From assembly GCA_030630695.1 (NCBI GenBank), contig DAOVMP010000024.1, forward strand, positions 1 through 6,634: a stretch of DNA of 6,634 bases, read 5' to 3'. Both the position numbers and the translations under genes were made by a program. The notes under the pieces were generated by a model that was not told where the DNA came from, searched no databases, and was given only the letters and a program-made list of their open reading frames with translations. The first letter of the stretch is position 1; every line of letters starts with the position of its first letter. This document shows, one piece after another, positions 1 through 5,149 of this stretch. Origin of the DNA: Candidatus Woesearchaeota archaeon. Its GTDB lineage: Archaea; Nanobdellota; Nanobdellia; Woesearchaeales; ARS49.

Positions 1-2
1 AA

Positions 3-806
3 GAATTAAAAAAAGAAAAAGAATTTGAAAAGCTTTGGGCAAGACAACAGATTTATGTACAAGCGCCGTTATTGATTGCTTTCTTATCTGCAGGATTTTT
101 ATTTAAAATTTCTACTATACTCCCATTTCAGCTTTCATTAATCTTTTTAGTAGGTTCGCTTCTTGTTGTTTTGACTTTTAAAGAACCAAAATATCATAAG
201 CCAATAGAAGAAGCAAGTGTATTTTCTCATTTTAGTCAATCAGTAAAACATATTTTTGGTAATAAATTTTTAAGAACAATACTATTTTTTACACTTGTGT
301 TTAGCATTGGTTCGGATATTTCTTATGGTTATGGACAAATTTACTTAAAACAGCTTGCGTTGCCGGTAGTATTATTTGGAATCGCGTATACTTTTAAATC
401 ATTACTGTGCACTATTGCCGCTAATTTTGCTCCTTTATTAAGAAAAAAATTTTCTTATGGCAACATGTTTGCTTTTCAGATAATCGCAATTACTGTTTTA
501 TTATATGTGATGGTTCTTACCAAAAATTACATAGTGGGAGCAGCTTGTTTTGTATTAATTGCTATTCCCCATGGCTTTTTTGAAATTTCAAAAACCAGTT
601 ATGTCAATAGGCATACACAAAGCCACCGCAGAGCTACTGTTGAATCAATGTTTTCTTTTTTAGTAGCTTTTGTTTTTCTTATAATAGAACCAGCCACCGG
701 TTATTTAGCGGACGTATATACAATGAAGTTACCTTTTCTTTTAATAGCAATTCTTATGTCGGCGTATTGTCTTTATTATATTTTCCATGCAAGAAAAAGA
801 ATTTAA
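3..806 (+). CDS. MFS transporter, C-terminal part (5' end outside window)
   Basis: The reading frame is open from position 3 to the TAA at 804-806 and has no convincing start. A TTG at 72 lies inside a membrane helix, so the gene begins before the window. The visible 267 residues look like the second two thirds of a 12-helix major facilitator protein. A charged loop (KEKEFEK) leads to two helices, and the second ends in FKEPK, a common MFS feature at the end of TM6. A cytoplasmic linker follows, then about six more hydrophobic helices. The segment SHRRATVESMFSF followed by EPATGYLAD resembles the conserved region around TM11 of many MFS proteins. It is probably a drug or metabolite efflux or uptake carrier in the cytoplasmic membrane; the substrate cannot be read from the sequence. 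It is convergent with the minus-strand cluster, so it belongs to a different transcription unit. Confidence 0.85.
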   Translation, partial: ELKKEKEFEKLWARQQIYVQAPLLIAFLSAGFLFKISTILPFQLSLIFLVGSLLVVLTFKEPKYHKPIEEASVFSHFSQSVKHIFGNKFLRTILFFTLVFSIGSDISYGYGQIYLKQLALPVVLFGIAYTFKSLLCTIAANFAPLLRKKFSYGNMFAFQIIAITVLLYVMVLTKNYIVGAACFVLIAIPHGFFEISKTSYVNRHTQSHRRATVESMFSFLVAFVFLIIEPATGYLADVYTMKLPFLLIAILMSAYCLYYIFHARKRI

Positions 807-821
807 TATAAAACTCTAAAA
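794..821 (-). terminator. possible T-tract terminator of the minus-strand cluster
   Basis: Read on the minus strand after the stop at 890, the sequence reaches three short T-tracts (818-821, 810-813 and 794-798) that overlap the 3' end of the MFS gene. Archaeal RNA polymerase terminates at T-rich stretches without needing a hairpin, and convergent genes often terminate inside each other's tails. The tracts are short and the background is A+T-rich, so this is weak. Confidence 0.22.
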
Positions 822-831
822 GGTTATAAAT

Positions 832-839
832 CCCCCCCC
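832..839. repeat. run of eight C in an A+T-rich spacer
   Basis: Eight consecutive C residues sit between T831 and T840 in the convergent intergenic gap, which is otherwise almost all A and T. The tract is directly visible. No function is assigned; it may vary in length through slippage or be miscalled by sequencing. Confidence 0.85.
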
Positions 840-847
840 TAAATCTA

Positions 848-872
848 TTTAAAATTTATTCTTTTAATTATT
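848..872 (+). terminator. possible T-rich terminator of the MFS gene
   Basis: About 40 nt after the MFS stop codon the plus strand carries clustered T-tracts (848-850, 855-857, 859-860, 862-865), with no stable G+C hairpin. This fits hairpin-independent, U-tract termination as known in archaea. The surrounding composition makes such tracts common, so confidence is low. Confidence 0.3.
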
Positions 873-889
873 AATATAAAGAATTCTTC

Positions 890-3028
890 TCAAATAAACA
901 CAGGATTAACATCACCAAAAGTAATCTGTTCTGGAAACTCTTTCATAATTTTATAACCATAAGGATAAGGCATGCTGTGGAAGAGGATTGCTCTTCTGTT
1001 TTTATCTTCCTCTAGCCAGGTCTTAATAGCTGCATAATCATCACGATGATTTACCCTTGCACCTATTGCAGTCGCATTATACTCTCTTGCCTTGTCCATA
1101 ATTTTAAACATATCACTAAAATCATTCATACCAATAAAATGAACTTTCAAAGGATAATGCTGCTTTAAAATCCTGAAATACCTTGCAGGAGTATCATAAT
1201 ATGAAAAAGAATATTTCTTTTTATTATTTACATCACTTACAACAAAAGTTTCATTAAGACTAAATTCAATAGGCCTGTTGCCAATAACCACATTATAACC
1301 ATTATACTCAATAGGCGGGCTTCCAAAAACCTGCGCACCAGAACCTAATAATAAAGGAAAATACTTATCCGGAAAACTTACCACGGTGATTCCTCTATCA
1401 CTTAAATATTTCGCGGCTTTTACTTTACCAGGATGATCACCACAACCGATAACTAAAGTAGCATTATTCCTTATAGACTGCTCAACAAGCATATTAATAC
1501 CATGAGTATCAACAATAACCACCACATCTTCTCTTAAAAATCGATTAGTAGGATATGAAATCTTATCCCAAGGAACTTCAAAACTAAAAACACCTTTTTC
1601 ATCAGGAGCATACCATTTTTTATTAATTCTAACAACAATAGTTCCTGCACCAGTTATATGCGGAAAGCCAACCTTACGCATTTCCTTGATTCTCGCACCT
1701 TCATGCCAACCAATATCCGGCAGTAAATCAGTTCTATTTTGGTGGAATTTTTCAGAAAACACAGTTAACAACTCCTCTCTTTCAAGTTCATACTCTGTTA
1801 CTAATTCCAATCTATCTGCTTTATAAAATGGTGAAAAAAATAATTGAAAAGTGAGCCAATCTCTATTAACACGATCAACCTGTGAAACTAACAAATCTTC
1901 ATCAGCAAACACGGTTTTTTTAGAAGCGCCAATAATCATCTTAGTTGCATTTTTAGGAAAGTTTCTCTTAATATCAACTTCTGATAAATCATATTCAAAC
2001 TTTATCTGCTGATTTAATGCTAATCTTTCATCGATTTTAGACCTAAAAAGATTTCCTGCTTTTTTCCAGAACTCTGCTGCCTTTAATAGGTATTCTTTTC
2101 TATCTCTTCCACATCCAATAGATGCAATTGTCTCATAAAGAACTGCTCTTTCCTCATCTGATTGAGTCAATGTCCGGTCATAATATTTTAAAGAATCACA
2201 AATCAAAACATCATTATCAGTTATTCTGCCCAAAATAAGAGTGATATCCCCTTTAGCAAAACTAGAAATATCCTCTTCTAATAATTGAAGCGAATTATTA
2301 ATATATTTTTCTTTATCAATACCTGAAACCTTTAATATATAATTAAAATCGATTTCCTGCGAATAAATATCAACCCTATCAATCTTCTTTTTAATCAACT
2401 CATTAAGTTCACTAGAATAAAACAAACCTTCTTTCTTTATATCACCAATAATAGTTGTTGGAGCTTTGGTTATCTGATACTCCTGAATAAGCATTTGAAC
2501 TAAAGGTTCATCTTCATAATCCTTGTCTATAGACAAAACAATAACATTATCCTCATATTCCTTGCTAATCTCCTGCAAAACAAAACCTTGTCTTTCACTT
2601 TTATCATCATCGATCTGATAAAAAAACAAAATAGGAACATAAGGGTTATTACATTCTGTGTTTATCTTAGTAATAAGACTTAAAAATTGAAGCTCTAACA
2701 AAAAATACTTTCGTTTAATATAATCAAAATCCTTTCTATTGAAAAACGAGAATCTTGAATAAGACCCTAACTCAACACCAACTTTTTGAACCTCTTTTTT
2801 CAAACTATTGATCCTTGCATTCATAACCGTGCACTTATTACTGTCAAAAACATCAGAGAAAAGGGCTTCTGCCAAATAAGCATCTGTACTTAGTTCATGC
2901 TCAGTTATAACGCCCATAATGCTGTCCATTCTTATGAAATCTAAACCATAATTCAAAAGTATTCCTAAAGCAAAAATAACAATAGTCAAAACTAAACTCA
3001 TGATTAAAACATTCTTAGAGTTCATCAT
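890..3028 (-). CDS. Membrane-anchored thioredoxin-fold protein with large unknown C-terminal region
   Basis: 712 residues from the ATG at 3028. A second ATG at 3025 and a TTG at 3034 are alternatives; ATG is preferred, and GGTTGAT just upstream is a weak ribosome site. Residue numbers here count from the TTG, so subtract two. An N-terminal helix (about 9-29) is a signal anchor, probably leaving the rest outside. A helical segment follows with ELSTDAYL (47-54), C68, KRKY (107-110) and C128. Then comes a thioredoxin-like domain (about 134-215) with FFY at the first strand, IDDDKSERQG where CXXC would be, and a cis-proline-type KAPTTII (190-196). Residues 280-345 are helical and TPR-like. Residues about 360-714 match no family I can name but contain DTHG (509-512), CGDHPGK (531-537), YYDTPARYF (612-620), HSMPYPYGY (686-694) and FGDVNP (706-711), suggesting a Rossmann-like alpha/beta fold. 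It is a paralog of the upstream gene over its first 215 residues and overlaps that gene by 14 nt, so the two are probably co-translated. Enzymatic activity is possible but unproven. Confidence 0.85.
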   Translation of the reverse strand: MMNSKNVLIMSLVLTIVIFALGILLNYGLDFIRMDSIMGVITEHELSTDAYLAEALFSDVFDSNKCTVMNARINSLKKEVQKVGVELGSYSRFSFFNRKDFDYIKRKYFLLELQFLSLITKINTECNNPYVPILFFYQIDDDKSERQGFVLQEISKEYEDNVIVLSIDKDYEDEPLVQMLIQEYQITKAPTTIIGDIKKEGLFYSSELNELIKKKIDRVDIYSQEIDFNYILKVSGIDKEKYINNSLQLLEEDISSFAKGDITLILGRITDNDVLICDSLKYYDRTLTQSDEERAVLYETIASIGCGRDRKEYLLKAAEFWKKAGNLFRSKIDERLALNQQIKFEYDLSEVDIKRNFPKNATKMIIGASKKTVFADEDLLVSQVDRVNRDWLTFQLFFSPFYKADRLELVTEYELEREELLTVFSEKFHQNRTDLLPDIGWHEGARIKEMRKVGFPHITGAGTIVVRINKKWYAPDEKGVFSFEVPWDKISYPTNRFLREDVVVIVDTHGINMLVEQSIRNNATLVIGCGDHPGKVKAAKYLSDRGITVVSFPDKYFPLLLGSGAQVFGSPPIEYNGYNVVIGNRPIEFSLNETFVVSDVNNKKKYSFSYYDTPARYFRILKQHYPLKVHFIGMNDFSDMFKIMDKAREYNATAIGARVNHRDDYAAIKTWLEEDKNRRAILFHSMPYPYGYKIMKEFPEQITFGDVNPVFI

Positions 3029-3656
3029 TATCAACCAATATTTTTTTTAGTCCTTCATATCCTGTTAAACCCTGCTTTTTAACTTCATAATCAATTATTA
3101 AGCTAGGCGACTCTGTAATATCATAATACTGTTCCAAAAACATTAATTCCTCGGCATATGCTCTTTCAATAGCAAAAACCCTCACATTTAAATCAGCAAC
3201 CAACCTATCTAAAATCTTACCCTGCTCTAAAGAATTAGGATCATTTCTACTAAAATAAAACAAAACCACCTTATCTTCAATATCACATTCATTTTTTAAT
3301 TGATTGTATAAAACAAATGTCTTAATCTGCATTAAATGATATTTTCTCTTAAGAAAATCATAATTATACTCTCCTAAATCCTGCTGTGCTGTCTGAGACG
3401 CTAATAATTTTCCTAATCGCCATAACTCACTTGACAATGAAGCCAGCCGTATCTTTGACAGCTCACAATTCCTTTCAAAATCCTTGAACAGCTCCTGTTC
3501 AATCAGATAAGACTCTGTGCTTAATTCACTATTTCTGACAATCTTATTGATTTCCTTTAGTTCAGGATTGGAAAAAGAATGGCCTACTATCACACCTAAA
3601 ATAAAAACCAAAACTAGCAAAAGCATGGTTGTGACAAAAACCTGTTTTTTAACCAT
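3015..3656 (-). CDS. Membrane-anchored thioredoxin-like protein lacking CXXC
   Basis: 213 residues. ATG at 3656 is the first possible start because the codon directly before it is TAA. MVKK followed by a hydrophobic helix (about 6-25) is a signal anchor with the positive side in, so the body is predicted to be extracytoplasmic. Residues 30-125 are mostly helical, with ELSTESYL (44-51), C64, FLKRKY (101-106) and C124. Residues 129-209 have the thioredoxin pattern: VVLFYFS strand, a charged SRNDPNSLEQG loop in place of CXXC, a second strand VRVFAIE, helix LEQYYDI and the cis-proline motif ESPSLII with P184. With the active-site cysteines missing, thiol oxidoreductase activity is unlikely; a binding or scaffold role is more plausible. 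The protein ends exactly where the thioredoxin domain ends, whereas the downstream paralog continues for about 500 more residues. C64 and C124 match paralog C68 and C128, again 60 apart, and could form a disulphide. No ribosome site is strong (CAAGTGG before the ATG), so the gene may be leaderless. Confidence 0.85.
   Translation of the reverse strand: MVKKQVFVTTMLLLVLVFILGVIVGHSFSNPELKEINKIVRNSELSTESYLIEQELFKDFERNCELSKIRLASLSSELWRLGKLLASQTAQQDLGEYNYDFLKRKYHLMQIKTFVLYNQLKNECDIEDKVVLFYFSRNDPNSLEQGKILDRLVADLNVRVFAIERAYAEELMFLEQYYDITESPSLIIDYEVKKQGLTGYEGLKKILVDNDEL
3041..3048 (-). repeat. A8 homopolymer (sense strand) near the end of the small thioredoxin-like gene
   Basis: The sense strand reads CTA AAA AAA ATA, encoding LKKI near the C terminus of the 213-residue protein, seven nucleotides before the TTG at 3034. 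Loss of one A, or a +1 slip, would place translation in the frame of the next gene downstream of that frame's TAA and fuse the two proteins. The tract is visible; any slippage is speculation. Confidence 0.8.
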
Positions 3657-3674
3657 TTAAACCACTTGAATAAA

Positions 3675-3688
3675 CATATAGCATAAAA
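3675..3688 (-). promoter_or_regulatory. possible TATA-box promoter for the thioredoxin-like gene pair
   Basis: On the minus strand the element TTTTATGCTATATG ends 18 nt before the ATG at 3656, and its TATA core is centred roughly 22-25 nt upstream of that ATG. That is near the distance between an archaeal TATA box and the transcription start, so a leaderless or near-leaderless transcript is possible, in keeping with the weak ribosome site. In such A+T-rich sequence, TATA-like strings occur often by chance. Confidence 0.3.
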
Positions 3689-3725
3689 CACAAATAACTA
3701 TACCCTAGTATGTTTTCTGCTATCC

Positions 3726-3765
3726 TCCAAAGACGTCTATTTGTTCAATTAATCACGTCTTTGGA
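3726..3765 (-). repeat. 11-bp perfect inverted repeat spanning the GT-C gene stop codon
   Basis: The arms TCCAAAGACGT (3726-3736) and ACGTCTTTGGA (3755-3765) are perfect reverse complements separated by 18 nt. In the minus-strand RNA this is an 11-bp stem whose first arm encodes the final IQRR codons of the upstream GT-C-like protein and whose loop holds the UAA stop. No U-tract follows directly, so it is not a classical intrinsic terminator. It may protect or mark the mRNA 3' end, or attenuate readthrough into the thioredoxin-like pair. The left arm also contains an 8-bp palindrome, AGACGTCT (3731-3738). Confidence 0.6.
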
Positions 3766-5149
3766 TATATTCCCATATTTCACAATAGTCATTATGATAC
3801 CTTCTTTTAAAAGTTTCGGCATTATCTAGAAGAAAATGCAGGCCTTGGTGCTTCTTATCCCATACCAACCCCGTAAACAAGTCATTATGCATAAAAATAT
3901 AATGTATATTATTATCTGAAAGCAACTTTTGAGTCTTTTTTATATCGAAAGAATGCAATATCGTATTATATTCATATATATCCTTATCAGAAGCATAAAA
4001 ATCATTCAACAAAACAGGCCGATCTGCCCAGAACTCAATGAAAAATCCATCTCCCTGATAAGCAAAAAATTTGCTTGATTTGGGTGTATTTTCACCTGCC
4101 CATTCCAGACAGCTGACTAATTTGTCATTTGGAAACGATTCACTCAAAAAAATCGAATGCGATAAAGCTGAGAATAGGAACCCACAGAAAAGAATCAATA
4201 AAACAAAGTTTCTTAATCTTTTCAAGTGCCATTTTTTAACGTACAACACATAAAAAGCAGACCCAGCTAAAATAGATATGATTAAGTTTGCATAAATAAA
4301 CAATGATTTTGTTATGAACGATATTAAAAGTAATGCCATCATCAATAAATAAATTTTATACAGCTTTTTCTTATATCTCCAGATAAAAAATAAGCCTATT
4401 ATGGATAATAATAAAGAAAAAACACTAAAACCATAAATACTTCCTAAATCAGAAATAAAACCGTCTGAAACCTGCTTCATAACTCCATTAGTCAAGTAAT
4501 ATGGAAGATGAAATGCAACAACGATAAATAAAATAATTAACAATACTGTGTAAAACCTAGAACATATCTTCTTTTTATGCAGGCAATATGCCAATAATAT
4601 CACTAAAATCATTATGGAATGGCCTATTCCTACTAAAGATAATGCTGCCAAAACCGGCAAAGATAATATAAAACATATTTTATTCTTTTTTTGAAAAAGA
4701 TAAAAACCTAAAGCTAAAAGAAAAACAGCCAAAGCTCTTGGACTGGATAAAGTGAATGACGAGATAAAAATAGGAGACAAAATGAATACTAACAACACAA
4801 ATAAAGACCTCAAATACTTAAACTTAATGTCTAAAAATGACAGATACAAAAATAAAATAGAGAACAAACCCAATACTATTGGTATGATAATCGACGATAA
4901 TTCCAACGGCAAAATCTTACTTGATGCTGCCAAAACAAAATGATATGGATTTAAATGGTATTTCTCGTTTAGCAGAGGATCTTTTTTTATCAATCCATTT
5001 TCTGCTATCTCTGAAGACAATCTTGCATGATAATGAGCTTCCGAACCAATAAAAATATGATTTCCATTAGATAACCTGAAAAAATAAGGCAGACACAAGA
5101 TAAAAAAAGCTATCAAGAACAATGCAATTAAATACTGTTTATTATTCAT
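3749..5149 (-). CDS. Divergent STT3/GT-C-like polytopic membrane protein
   Basis: 466 residues from the ATG at 5149. A GTG at 5170 would add seven residues, but the ATG has a good ribosome site (AAAGGTGG) and overlaps the previous stop as ATGA. A first helix (about 5-24) is followed by an external loop with GSEAHYHARL (35-44), which aligns with the STT3 pattern D-x-x-F-N-x-R but has E37 at the catalytic Asp position. About eleven more helices run to residue 333, then a soluble C-terminal domain (about 340-466) with CLEWAGENTPKSS, YQGDGFFIEFWADRPVLLND (364-383) and a final strand-rich part ending YCEIWEY. The 364-383 segment sits where STT3 has WWDYG, and the motif is degenerate. The family use would be transfer of a sugar from a polyprenyl-phosphate donor on the outer membrane face. 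With the Asp-to-Glu change this copy may have altered or no activity and act as partner to its upstream paralog. An ArnT/PMT-type GT-C protein is the alternative. Confidence 0.75.
   Translation of the reverse strand: MNNKQYLIALFLIAFFILCLPYFFRLSNGNHIFIGSEAHYHARLSSEIAENGLIKKDPLLNEKYHLNPYHFVLAASSKILPLELSSIIIPIVLGLFSILFLYLSFLDIKFKYLRSLFVLLVFILSPIFISSFTLSSPRALAVFLLALGFYLFQKKNKICFILSLPVLAALSLVGIGHSIMILVILLAYCLHKKKICSRFYTVLLIILFIVVAFHLPYYLTNGVMKQVSDGFISDLGSIYGFSVFSLLLSIIGLFFIWRYKKKLYKIYLLMMALLLISFITKSLFIYANLIISILAGSAFYVLYVKKWHLKRLRNFVLLILFCGFLFSALSHSIFLSESFPNDKLVSCLEWAGENTPKSSKFFAYQGDGFFIEFWADRPVLLNDFYASDKDIYEYNTILHSFDIKKTQKLLSDNNIHYIFMHNDLFTGLVWDKKHQGLHFLLDNAETFKRRYHNDYCEIWEYIQRRD

Noticed and set aside
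879..888. 10-bp palindrome AAGAATTCTT as an operator
   Set aside because: It sits at the convergent 3' ends of genes, not near a start, and short A+T palindromes are common in this sequence.
890..3028. Six N-x-S/T sequons in the large protein as evidence that it is a glycosylation substrate
   Set aside because: For a 712-residue protein with this much Asn, about that number is expected by chance, and the small paralog has none.
3649..3684. Minus-strand 11-residue upstream open frame overlapping the start of the small thioredoxin-like gene
   Set aside because: It has no ribosome site and overlaps the proposed TATA element; too short to separate from chance.
3724..3728. GGAGG on the minus strand in the gap between the two paralog pairs, as a ribosome site
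   Set aside because: No ATG, GTG or TTG follows at a usable distance and no frame opens there; it overlaps the inverted repeat arm.
4071..4253. Plus-strand open frame of 60 codons
   Set aside because: It lies wholly antisense within the GT-C-like gene, has no recognisable protein features and no ribosome site; a chance frame.
4752..4943. Plus-strand open frame of 63 codons rich in N, K and D
   Set aside because: Antisense to membrane helices of the GT-C-like gene; the Asn/Lys-rich composition is what the complement of hydrophobic A+T-rich codons gives.
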